A stretch of 64,000 bases of DNA from Pythium myriotylum (taxonomy: Eukaryota; Oomycota; Peronosporomycetes; Pythiales; Pythiaceae), in NCBI GenBank assembly GCA_023091665.1, contig JALJCQ010000041.1, forward strand, positions 1-64,000, read 5' to 3'. A program made the position numbers and the translations under genes. Below the pieces are notes generated by a model that saw only the letters and a list, made by a program, of their open reading frames with translations, did no database searches and had not been told where the DNA came from. This document shows positions 1-9,487 of this stretch, piece by piece. Position 1 is the stretch's first letter; every line of letters starts with the position of its first letter.

Positions 1-564
1 TTGACGTTAATGGAGTAAAAGTGTCGTCATCGGTCACTATTAGACGGTGTTAAAGTATGGTCACTATGACGAGGTCCGTCTTTGGGTTTTCCCCTGGCTC
101 TCATCTCCGCTGAGAGAACTGCAGCGAGTTAATGACACTGAAGCGGGGATGTCACTACTCCAAAACTTGGCCTGCGGTGGTTACGAAGCCACGATCTATT
201 TTTACTACCTGGTAGCGACCAAGAAAAGCTGCAAGAGGCCTCGCGCAGTCCTGAAAGAGCATAAGAGTGGCTATGGAGCTCGTCGCGCACACAGATGGGC
301 CACTCGGTGCGGGGGTCGGTGAGCGAGGAGGTGTGGGGAACACTGAGCGGGACGGTCTGGCCGCTAGTGAATCTGTCATCGACATTGAGGAGTACGTTAT
401 GGTTCCGGATGAACCGGCTCCAACCTCCCCGGTCAAGCGTAAAAGGCGTAAGTACAACTGGAGTCGTGTTTCATCCACCAATCAGAAGAGAATGCAAAAT
501 GTGCACTCGAGCCTCTCGGTGATGAAAAACTCGTCTACAAGCTAAACAGAACTATGGTAAAAAA

Positions 565-905
565 GGGAAGGGTGCAAAGGTCTACTTACGCCACTCTCAT
601 GTTGGATGCGAGCACGCGCTCCGCATCCGACCACTAGGGGAAGTGTGGGTTGTCGACGAAGATGGGACGCATGCTGCTGATCCGACGGGCGCAACCAAGA
701 CTGGTATATCGGCCCACATGAAGAACGACGCACGCCACGTTCTTATTGGCACAGGACCCGTCGGCTGTGATCGCGTACTCCGCCAGAAGCACGGTAAAAA
801 TGAGTACGCATCAGCCCGAATTCCTTCGAAAACTCAGTTGAAAAATTTCAAAGCGGGGATGAGAAAGAACATGGAAGGTATTTCAGATCTCATATATCTC
901 ACATA
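565..905 (+). pseudogene. MULE N-terminal Cys/His-containing segment
   Basis: The plus-strand frame reads GAKVYLRHSHVGCEHALRI and then an acidic loop, ending near a PSKTQLKNF motif. The spaced His and Cys residues resemble the N-terminal DNA-binding zinc segments (FLYWCH or WRKY-GCM1 type) found before MULE transposase cores, but I cannot assign a named family. It lies just upstream of the transposase core and is probably an exon of the same gene. The frame is open from about 565 to its stop at 912, with the only Met well inside, so the start of this exon is not defined. Confidence 0.4.
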
Positions 906-981
906 TCTCTAGTCATGCACTGACCAGAGTTGAATTCCATAGGAGGTTGGGAAATAAAACGTCCCGCTGTGATTCATGAGT

Positions 982-1005
982 GGGGGGGGGGGGGGGGGGG
1001 GGGGG
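982..1005 (+). repeat. Poly-G tract, 24 bases
   Basis: An uninterrupted run of 24 G. It lies inside the MULE remnant and has no coding role that I can see. Similar long G or C runs occur at 26,076, 40,745, 44,167 and 54,957. Confidence 0.95.
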
Positions 1006-1079
1006 CGGACAGGACAGTCACGACACGAGTCCAGTTTTTTGGTGCTGAGCCTCCGCCTGGGGGGAGTCTCTTTGTATCC

Positions 1080-2280
1080 TCCGTTCTCAGCAAAATGGAC
1101 GAACTCTGTGTGATCAAAATCTTTTCTGACACGACAACAATTGGTGACAGGGCCGTACAGAGCATTGGCATTGTTTTTACAAGCCGCCGGGTACTTTGTA
1201 ATGCCATGCGAGCACATCAAGATCAAGAGGGCGCTGTTATCGGTGCCACAGACGGCACACAAAATCCATTTCGGAGGATGGACTCTAGTTAGCTTCGGTA
1301 CTTACTGCACACGATACGTCAACCGCAAGTATGCCAAGCATTTTCTCCCATTTACTTTTATGTTCGTCCGAACTGAACATGAATCGACTTATACGGAATT
1401 GTTCAGAGCCACGCGTGAATTCTGCAAAACAATATTTGACATTTCCCTAGATTTCAAATTCGGCAGTCTTGACCACTCGTGGCCAATCGCGAATGCATTC
1501 CGCACTTTATGGCCTGATATATGTCTCCTCACGTGCTGGCCACATTTCAAAAGAAAAAGTTGTGAACAGAAAGGTCGCCTAAACGACCGCGCTTACTACG
1601 ACACACACGCCGCTGTACATATCGACTGGATTCAAGAAGCACGCTCCGCGGAGCAGTTTTCCGCTCTAAGTGAAATTTGTGTGGCGGTGTGGCGCAAAGA
1701 TGGTGAAAATGATTACGCGGATTGGTTTGAGCAGCAGTACATGAGTGCCCCATGGAACTCGTGGTTTGCATCAGCTGCGGGCTCGACGATGGGCATTGTA
1801 CCCTCCCAGAACGCCCTCGAATCATTCAATGGAACTATCAAATCTGTTTGCCTCCCATGGCTCTACGCGAACACGGCAACTGTACTAAATGAGTCTTTGC
1901 CAAGTATACTATCCTACTGTGGCAAGGAATCGGATGTCTTTGCAGGTCATTATGGAGAAGGTGAGCGCGCATTTCCTTAATTGTTCTTGGTTGTGTTGCA
2001 GTAAAATGAGTTTATCAATTTTTCAAAACTGTAGGTCCTATTCCAGCGGATATGTTTGTCAGAGCGAAAGCAATTGTGGACGACAAGCGCAATCATATCA
2101 AATATTCTGTACCTTCTGAGCCATCCCACACGAGAATGGTTCTCTGTAACGCCAGCAAATATGCATACAGTGTCGAGAATCGTCAAGGCGTGACAGTCAC
2201 CGAGACCAGAGTAAAGCGGAGCGTAATATGTGGCGGCCTTCGTTGCTTGATCTCACAAGTGTGCGCTTTATTATAGGTAC
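1080..2280 (+). pseudogene. MULE transposase core (DDE), frameshifted
   Basis: This is the catalytic region of a Mutator-family transposase. The first catalytic Asp lies in a TDGT motif at about 1,248-1,257. Directly after it two bases are missing compared with the usual TDGTHKI motif, which shifts the frame. The continuing frame reads HKIHFGGWTLVSFG, then LDHSWPIANAF (second Asp) and NALESFNG (catalytic Glu, about 1,820). A likely intron spans 1,961-2,034 (GTGAGC to CTGTAG, 74 nt); joining the exons keeps the frame into IPADMFVRAKAIV. Another intron-like gap precedes about 2,276. The frameshift makes this copy inactive. Confidence 0.75.
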
Positions 2281-3028
2281 ATGAAATCGCTAAGAGGGGA
2301 GTTGGCTAAGAACGCTCAGCCTACATCGATCTGCTTGCACTACCTCTCTCTACATTGTGTACAAGTGCTGGAAGATGAAGTAGAGCCATTCCAGCTACAA
2401 ACCAATTGGGTACGTGAAGAGGTACGATATTGAATTGTGCGGGCTTTGGTTCGTGATCGCAAGTCTGACGAATTTCAATGTCTAGATACTTAAAGTGCGC
2501 AAGGCGTATCAGTGTGGGTGCAAGGCAAGCCGACATAATGGCTGGATATGCAGCCATATCTTAGCGACAATGGCAATTATGGGTACTATCAGTCTGGACG
2601 GCGCCCTCTCATCTCTTCCAATCCGACTTCCTCCTGGTGGGCAAGTCAAGGTTCGTGATGCCCTCTCACAGGATACACGTGACAAGAAATTCTTCTCCGT
2701 AGAGCATTTGGTAAGGTTGTTTCAGAAGCTACCTGCCCGCAACCTTCACTGGAATGTCCTCAAGGAGAAAGGGAACGGAGAAATTGTTGGGACCATCGTG
2801 AATTGGATTCCCGGGGATGGCAGATACAAGTGGAAGGTGGACTATAGTGATGGGTCATCCGCCGAGCTTGAATGCGAAGCTCTGGCGGAGGCTATATCTT
2901 ACAGTCACTCAGTCGGACTGGCCGTAATGGGGAAGCTGCTGCAAAGCTGCTATGGATCACATCGCATCACATTGCATCCATTACACATACATCATAATTC
3001 ATACACAACATGCCGAAGTACTCGATGA
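2276..3028 (+). pseudogene. MULE C-terminal part with SWIM zinc finger and Tudor-like tail
   Basis: The C-terminal part of the transposon protein. After an exon of about 2,276-2,420 and an intron-like gap ending near 2,487, the frame carries the SWIM pattern CxC-x(n)-CxH in YQCGCKASRHNGWICSHI (about 2,504-2,557), a DNA- or protein-binding zinc finger normal for MULE transposases. Further on, about 2,780-2,905, GTIVNWIPGDGRYKWKVDYS resembles a Tudor/chromo-like beta-barrel. The last residues run into unrelated sequence. Domain order and the transposase just upstream make the assignment firm; expression is unlikely. Confidence 0.65.
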
Positions 3029-3156
3029 CCATCCTTGTTATAAGCACTCGAGTGGTTACTCTGATACCATCTCGCTCAACCACATTTACTCAGAAAGCAG
3101 CCCAAATTGGTCATTACTCGGAGACCATCCGAGAAGTACTCGATTTCCATGGGACA

Positions 3157-3288
3157 ATGCCAACACGACGCTGCCATCGACTGCAAAGAAGATTCTCGCA
3201 TGGGTGGACAAAACGGACCGCGAGGTGGCTGCGCGTGGTGGCAATGCGCTCGTGTCGGAGCGGAGCAGAAGACGTGCCTGTTCCAGGA
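3157..3288 (+). pseudogene. Tyrosinase C-terminal fragment, left of element 1
   Basis: The frame reads ANTTLPSTAKKILAWVDKTD, matching the C-terminal linker of the intact tyrosinases at 31,952 and 28,767. Two extra bases near 3,248 break the frame before the KTCLFQ motif, so this was already a decayed fragment. Its upstream end meets non-tyrosinase DNA at about 3,157, right after the MULE remnant. The fragment stops at the target duplication CAGGA (3,284-3,288) and resumes at 10,950 after element 1; together the pieces give the conserved FQDECLGG motif. Confidence 0.9.
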
Positions 3289-3624
3289 TGTAACGAGGCT
3301 GACCTCGTTACGTCACGTACACTGTGGAGCAGTGTAAGAAGCGCGCAACACAGGGACTTGTGTTGGGTTGGGCAAATGGGAAACTGAATTTATGGATTAG
3401 GAAACCTAGAAAAACCTACTCTTTGTATATAAAACCTCGCAGATCCGCCCTCGGATTTCTGCCATCCACTCAATCACAAGACCCTAGCGTGATTGGTGGG
3501 AAATCGGAATAATATCGTAGGATATTATCCAATCAGGAGACATCGCAACCAGATGGGTTCACGATGTTCCTATCGGACGCCATTGACATGGGTCCGTACC
3601 ATGTAACGGGCACACCCCGTTACA
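3289..3624 (-). repeat. Element 1 3' LTR (left copy)
   Basis: A 336-base LTR beginning TGTAACGAGG and ending CCCCGTTACA on the plus strand, so the ends form an inverted repeat. It is a hairpin-rich sequence itself: GTAACGAGG pairs with CCTCGTTAC at its left end and TGTAACGGG with CCCGTTACA at its right end. A TATA-like TATATAAAA lies at 3,426-3,434 on the plus strand, pointing toward the opposite-strand reading frame rather than toward gag-pol. Confidence 0.97.
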
Positions 3625-3640
3625 TCACCCTCCCCTCAAG
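3625..3640 (-). other. Element 1 polypurine tract
   Basis: Immediately inside the 3' LTR the minus strand is purine-rich, with a GAGGGGAGGG core. This is the expected position and composition of the plus-strand DNA primer site. Confidence 0.7.
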
Positions 3641-3745
3641 ACGAAAGTCGCATTGAGCGACTTGCGACAAGGAGCACTTGTTGGTCAGTTGGTCCAACGG
3701 CGAGTCGCGAGCCGCGGCGTTGATCGTCACCGATCAACGCCTTCA

Positions 3746-5299
3746 ATGTCGCGGTCCATTCGGAGAATGGACGCGAAGAAGACCATCAGCGCCGCCGACT
3801 ACCGCGCTGCAATGGCAGTGCGCGCCATGAGCGCGGCTCAGGCGAGCGAGGATGCCGCTGCGCGCACCAGCGCAGCGGTCGAAGACAACTTGACGGCCGG
3901 CGAGGGCGCCACCTCGACCGAGCCACTTGAAGACACCGCGAATAACGACGGTGGTCATCCACCGTCGTCCAAGACGACTGAAGACCCGTCGGCCGACGGC
4001 GAGATGCGCTGCGACGTCGAAGCCGACGGCGACGAAGAAATGAAGGCGCCGGCGAGCGCTGCGACGTTGATCGTCGCAGCGCGCAGAGGCGCGCCTCCAG
4101 AGCGATCGCCGTCGCTGTCGGAGCTCGTCGATTACGACGAGAGCGACGGCGAGGAAGAAGCCAAGTCGGAGGACCGTGCCGCGCGCGGTCCTTTCGAAGA
4201 ATCGCCTTTGTTCAGCTGCTCGTCGTCCGAGCGGTCGCCGAACAGCTACACGGCGCCGTACAGCGAGGCGGACGAGCAGATGAAGGAGGATGGGGAGGTC
4301 GCGGAAGATCCCAGCCCTCACGATCGACATGATCGTGAGGTGATCATCACCAACGCGACCCAAGAGTCCGAGGATCGAGCCTTGAGATCCTCGGCGCCAG
4401 AAGTCACACCCTGGCTTCCATCGGCTTATGACATCAGCCGATGGAGTGGTGCGCACGATCCCTTGCGGACGTACGATCTCTTCGACTGCGGTTGGCTCGA
4501 AGACGATCCGTACGTCGCGCGCCACTATCGCGACCGCGAGATGCGCCGACGATTTTTAATCGAATGCTTTTTCGAGCGGCGTTTCTATCGTCACAACGAT
4601 AGACCAACTGATCGCGACCTCCCTGCGTTGGAATACCTCAGCGAAGGGTGGAGAGGTCGGATCCCTGCCGACCTCCTCGAGGCCATTACAGGCCTCGAGC
4701 AAATCTACGAGCGCCGCCGCGCGAGCGAGGAGCGTGCTGCTTCCTCGCTGCCTTACGCAGCGGGTGGATCTCGTCGTACTGAGCGACGAGACCCGGAACA
4801 TCTTCGAGGAGAGCCGCGCGCGGCTCCCAGCTATCTGCAGATGGCGGATAGCCGCGCCATCGAACGAGATACTTCGTTCGATTACCGCCCTGCTGATCCC
4901 TATGGTTCAGCAGGCGCTCAACGGTCCAGCGCTCAGCACCACTGGAGTCAACCAGTGGGGGCGGCGGCGGTGGGAAGACATTATCCACCGGCTGCGCCGA
5001 CTTATCTTCAGCGCGACGAGTCGCACTCGGCTCGTCGCGACGACTAGGACGATCTTCGGCTCCAGCTTGCGCAGGAGCGTCTCCGCGCAGACCTTGCGGA
5101 GGAGCGGTCGCAGCGAGTGCGGCTGGAGGCGCAGCTTGCGACGCTGCGGGGCTCGCACGACCGTGTTCAAGCGGAGTTGAACACGCTTGTCCGGGAGTAC
5201 AAACTTCTCCTCGGGACTCTCGAGCGCTCGGGGATTCCGATTGCTCGGAAGCGCCGTCGTACTGATGGTACGGACGAAGGCGACCAACGTAGAACGTAG
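3746..5299 (+). CDS. Element 1 opposite-strand ORF (aORF), coiled-coil, one in-frame TAG
   Basis: A long plus-strand frame antisense to gag-pol, between the left LTR and the pol end. The first ATG is at 3,746 (another at 3,767); the frame is also open upstream to 3,653. It reads about 430 codons to a TAG at 5,045-5,047, then continues in the same frame to 5,299, for about 517 codons. It is acidic in the first half (SDGEEEAKSED), has an Arg-rich middle (RDREMRRRFLIECFFERRF), a C-terminal coiled coil (LRADLAEERSQRVRLEAQL) and a basic tail (ARKRRRTDG). The last 614 bases overlap pol head-on, so that part could be a shadow of pol; 3,746-4,685 has no pol opposite. Function unknown. Confidence 0.5.
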
Positions 5300-8200
5300 G
5301 ATGCGTCCGCATCCTACGAGGGAGCTCAAGCGTACACGCTTGCCCCATGCGGCGGAGCACGCGGAACGGACCGATGAACTTCGGTAGTAACTTGTTGCTA
5401 CCGACGTTGGTAACTGCATGTGTAGGTAGTGTAGTCGTTGATAACAACACTAAGTCACCTTCATTAAATGAAAGAGTGTTTCCTCTTCCATTCTTGTCTG
5501 CGTTCATCTTCTGTCGATCGACCGCGTGGGCGATCGAGTCCTGTACAAAGCGGACAACCGCCTGGCGCTTCAGCAAGAAGTCCTCTGCTGACTCTGTTTG
5601 CTTGGCAGCAGCGCGCACGTCGCGCGCTGCTGAGACGTCCATCTCGTCGCCGTCAAAGTCGTCATCATCGACTTCGAGCGCGTCGTCGGCTTCATCGTCG
5701 TCGTCGTCGTCGTCGTTCTCACGAGCGCGACCGATGACTGGAGCGTCATCGGTGGAAGGATCGACCATTACGTCGATCTCCGAGGAGCGAGAGCGGTCCG
5801 GGAGCTCGCTCGAGCGAGTCCCTCCCTCCCCTGAAGGAGACTCACTCTCCAAAAGGGTTGGGATACGTGGATGGCGGAGGCCATTCACGTAGAACGGTGT
5901 ATGCGTCGTCGACGCATGCACGGAGTTGTTGATGGCGAATTCGACCATCGGCAAAAACTCACTCCAACTCGAGAACGAGTGGACGTAGCCTCGAAGAATC
6001 TCTTCGATCACGCGGTTCGCGCGCTCTGTCTGACCATCGGTCTCAGGATGGTCAGAGGTCGACATCTTGATTCGTGTTCCGAGGGAACGGAACACGGCGC
6101 GCCAGAACTCCGCGGTGAACCGTGGATCTCGATCTGACACGAGCTCTCGTGGCAGTCCATGGTGTCGAAACACCGTGTCGACGAAGACGTGAGCGCAGCC
6201 TTCGGCTGTGATCGTCTCTGGAACTGCAGCAAGATGCAACATCTTGCTGAAACGATCCACGAACACGAGGATCCCGTTGTTCTTCTGTTCATCTTCGGGA
6301 AACCCGAAGATGAAATCCATGGAGACGGACTCCCAGCACTCTGTCGGTACAGGCAGAGACTGTAGCGGCGCGCGAAGTGAAGGTCCCGACTTCACTCGCT
6401 GGCAAACCTCGCAAGCACGGACGTACTTGCGCACGAACTTGAATTGGCGAGGCCAATAAAAGTCGCGACTCAACGTGAGATATGTCTTCTCACGTCCACG
6501 ATGTCCGCTCACCGGGGCATCGTGGTACTCGTACATGATCCGCAGGCGCAGATCATGATCTCCTGGCACGACGACACGCGGAGTGTCGTCGGCAACGGCG
6601 CTGTAGAATAGCAGGCCGTTCCGCTGCGTGTATCGATGAACCTTCGATCGATACGAAGCCGGCAAGCCCTTCAACGCTTGCGGCGATGGCTCTGCAAGGT
6701 AGGCCATCAAGCGCACGACCTCAGGGTCGTGTGCATTCGCAGCACGAATGTCGTCGAGCAAGGTCGACGACGGAACACTGGAGCTGAACGCACTCGCTGC
6801 GTTCAGGGAATCTTGGGCGACGACCGCCGGCTCAAAGTCTGGCCGACGGGACAGAGCATCCGCGACGATGTTGAGTCGTCCGGGCTTGTACTCGACGGAG
6901 AAGTTATACTCCGCGAAGAAAGACAGCCACCTCGCCATGCGCTGCGAGAGGTGTGGGCTGTTCAGAGCCGTGCGCAAAGACGCATGGTCTGTGAAGACCT
7001 TGAACGGTCTATCTCCAAGCAGATAGACGCGGAACTTGGCCAGTGCATACTTCATGGCAAGGAGCTCCTTGTCATGCACTGGGTAGTTCCGCTCAGCTGG
7101 TTGCAGCTGACGCGACTGGTAACAGACGACGCGCTTAGCGCCGTCGTCGTCGAACTGCATCAGCGCTGCGCCGATGGCAAAGTCGCTTGCATCACAAACC
7201 ACGCAGAATGGTTTGTCCTGGTCCGCGATCGCCAGAACTGGCGATTCAATCAAGCTTTGCTTGATGCCTTCGAAGGAACGCTGACACTCAGCGCTCCAAG
7301 ACCACTTGGTGTCTTTCTTGAGTAATCGAGAAAGAGGAACAGTCATCTCGGCGTAGTTGCGCGAGTACTTGTGCAAGTACGCCGCGAGGCCAAGGAACTT
7401 GCGTAGTCCCTTGACGTCGAGTGGCGTTGGCCACTCCTTGATCGCTCTGATCTTCTCGGGATCAGGGCGCACGCCGTTCTTGCCGACTATACACCCAAGA
7501 ACGGGTATCTCGCTGGCCGCGAAGATACACTTCTTCAGGTTCGCGTACAGCTTATGCTCTCGCATAAGTGTGAGAACCTCTCTGATGTGGAGTCTGTGAA
7601 CCTCCAGATCAGTCTTCCCGTCCATAGCTCGGCTATGAACGAAGACGTCGTCGAAGTAGCTTGGTGCGAAGGCTCGCACTGGGCGCAATAGATGCGAGAC
7701 GCATCTATTGAATGTGGCTGGTGCGTTGCTGAGGCCCTGAGGCATCACCAACCACTCCCAGAGCATTCCGCTTGGGGTGCTGACGGCCGTGAACGGAATA
7801 TCCCGTTCACGCATCAAGATCTGATAGAATCCGTCCATCAGATCCATCGACGAGAAGATGGTGCTCTTCGCCATCCCGTCGATGATGACGTCCTTCCTCG
7901 GTATCGGCGTCTGCGCCGGTATCGTCGCCGCGTTCAACTTGTTGTACGCGTGTACAATCCGCCACCCTCCTGTTGCCTTGCGCACACAGAAGGTCGGAGA
8001 GCTGTGAGGGGAGGTAGACTCCCTCACATGGCCAGCAGCGAGACGTTCTGCGAAGAACTTGTCGATCGCTTCGACCTGTTCACGAGGCAGTGGTCACTGC
8101 TTCATGACACAGTACTTCGAACCTGGCTTCAGGTCGATCTCGTGCCGAATGCCTTTGTCCTTCGGCAATTCGCACGGCACGGATTCGGGGAACACATCCG

Positions 8201-8800
8201 CGAATTCGACCAAATCCTCGTAGAGAGGATTTCCCTTGAGCGACTCCCAGGATTGAGCCGAGTACCGCTCAATCCGAGTCTTCTCATCGAGGACGCTTTC
8301 GTCCATCGATGAGCTGCTGAAAGGCCGTTCCTTCTCAGCAAACACCACTGCCGACCGGATATCGGTCACACATTCGTCCTCCGCGACGAGAATACAGATC
8401 TGCGCGATCTTTCCTCGGCGCAGATCTCGCAAGAACCGCTTGGGTTCGAGCGTAGGCAGTGCGGTGATCTCCGAAGTTGACTTCGGAGGCGCAACGACCT
8501 CGAGTGTGGATGCACCCACTCTCGTGCCGTCATTGACTAAGACGTTGATCGTCTCAGTGACTTCCTGCGGCCTTATGCGCGCAGTCTCCTCGAGCTGCAG
8601 TTGCGCAACTGCAGCGAGATCTCCATCGCTCGACGTTCTAGTCGAGGCGGAGAGTCGACGTTGCCTCCTTGCGGCAGACGTCGAGACCTTCCTCTCATAG
8701 TGCTGCCCCTGTGGCAAGCACTGTCTTCTTGGCTCGTGCGACTTATTCGCACGAGGATCTTCCTCACTTGACTCGTGCGACTCACTGACTCACTCGCACG
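4686..8800 (-). pseudogene. Element 1 Pol: RT, RNase H, integrase, chromodomain (one TGA stop)
   Basis: The polymerase polyprotein. In order: an N-terminal linker; reverse transcriptase from about 8,090 with catalytic YFDDVFVHS; RNase H with VVCDASDFAIGAAL and FTDHASLRTAL; integrase with an HHCC zinc site (HRGREKTYL, CEVCQRVK) and the DDE residues in SMDFIFGFP, VSDRDPRF and QTERANR; an acidic linker; and a C-terminal chromodomain (WTVERLLNHRDQQGG, YLVRWRGYP). An in-frame TGA at 8,094-8,096 follows VMKQ where related elements read Trp, so TGG to TGA is likely. Apart from this stop the frame is intact, so readthrough or trans-complementation is possible. Confidence 0.9.
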
Positions 8801-9466
8801 AGAAGTCTTCGGCGCTGTCTGCGACTCTACGCAGACCCCGGCAGCTGGCTCGACGACAAAGGTCGACTCTTTGTCGTAGTCTTGGGCAGTCGTACTAACG
8901 ACCGAGTGACTGATGAGGCCATCACACTCATCTTCCACACGTCCACGTGCATCTGGACGCTCCAGAACCGACATCAGGTGGCCACCTGATGACCGAGCGG
9001 CGGGCATCGTAACGGATCGATGCCGCCAGCTGATCCATGGCTCGTGTGAACGGAGCCATGGCAGGCCTAGAATGACGTCGAACTTGTCATCTAGATCGAG
9101 TACGACAAAGTCGTCGTCGTACTCATTGCCTTCAAGCGTGTAGTGGAGGCCCACACCGCGTTTCATAACCTTCACCGTTGCGCCAGTTGCTAGGCGCACC
9201 GTCATCCTCGTCGGAGGAATGTCTCGCTCGACTACGTCGAGCCCCAATGACTCGATAGACTGTCGTCGAACGAAGTTGTACGACGCCCCACAGTCTACGA
9301 GGGCGCGAAGCGAAGGCGAAGTTCCTTCGACTTCGAACTCCAAGGTGACGAGGACCTCATCATCACCAGGTGTGGCGAAGCACAGAGACTGTGCTTTGGG
9401 AGCAGCCTTCGTCAAGAGTCCCACAAACTCTCTTGACGTGACTGGATCAGTAGGGCGCTCCGCCCC
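8573..9466 (-). CDS. Element 1 aspartic protease (Pro)
   Basis: Retropepsin-like protease that would cleave the Gag-Pol polyprotein. The active-site motif is LVDCGASYNFV, with Cys in the usual Ser/Thr position of D-S/T-G, a variant seen in some Ty3/gypsy proteases. A later DVILGLPWL motif fits the second hallmark of this fold. There is no ATG: the frame is entered by the -1 shift at the end of gag. The protease frame ends at 8,573, overlapping the pol frame, which is again -1 relative to it. I found no classical slippery heptamer there, so pol may need another mechanism or the copy carries an indel. Confidence 0.8.
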   Translation of the reverse strand, partial: GAERPTDPVTSREFVGLLTKAAPKAQSLCFATPGDDEVLVTLEFEVEGTSPSLRALVDCGASYNFVRRQSIESLGLDVVERDIPPTRMTVRLATGATVKVMKRGVGLHYTLEGNEYDDDFVVLDLDDKFDVILGLPWLRSHEPWISWRHRSVTMPAARSSGGHLMSVLERPDARGRVEDECDGLISHSVVSTTAQDYDKESTFVVEPAAGVCVESQTAPKTSRASESVSRTSQVRKILVRISRTSQEDSACHRGSTMRGRSRRLPQGGNVDSPPRLERRAMEISLQLRNCSSRRLRA

Positions 9467-9487
9467 TACTGACCCTGACCGTTTTTT
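9448..9487 (-). promoter_or_regulatory. Element 1 gag-pro -1 ribosomal frameshift signal
   Basis: On the minus strand the heptamer A-AAA-AAC (9,487-9,481) sits in the Gag frame as CAA AAA AAC. Nine bases later an 8-bp stem CAGTAGGG/CCCTACTG (9,471-9,464 and 9,455-9,448) with an 8-base loop follows. A -1 slip enters a frame without stops that runs into the protease. Slippery site, spacing and stem are the standard -1 signal. The hairpin is weak evidence alone because the whole element is hairpin-rich. Confidence 0.8.

Larger units (their letters stand above)
1..3028 (+). mobile_element. Decayed Mutator-like element (MULE) with introns
   Basis: This stretch holds the remains of a Mutator-like DNA transposon, a cut-and-paste element whose nuclear DDE transposase binds terminal repeats. 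In order I see an acidic and basic N-terminal segment (about 267-545), a Cys/His-containing segment (about 565-905), the transposase core (about 1,080-2,280) and a SWIM zinc finger (about 2,500-2,550). The reading frames are broken in several places and no terminal inverted repeats were found, so the element is probably dead and its 5' end may lie outside the window. A tyrosinase fragment begins right after it at 3,157. Family assignment is confident; boundaries are not. Confidence 0.75.

Noticed and set aside
3743..4525. 260-codon minus-strand frame opposite the element 1 antisense ORF
   Set aside because: Arg/Val-rich with no domain; reads as the complement of the acidic Glu/Asp-rich plus-strand frame.
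5347..8312. Long plus-strand frames opposite element 1 pol
   Set aside because: They lie opposite firmly identified RT, RNase H and integrase motifs, so they are shadows; hairpin symmetry also helps open frames appear on both strands.
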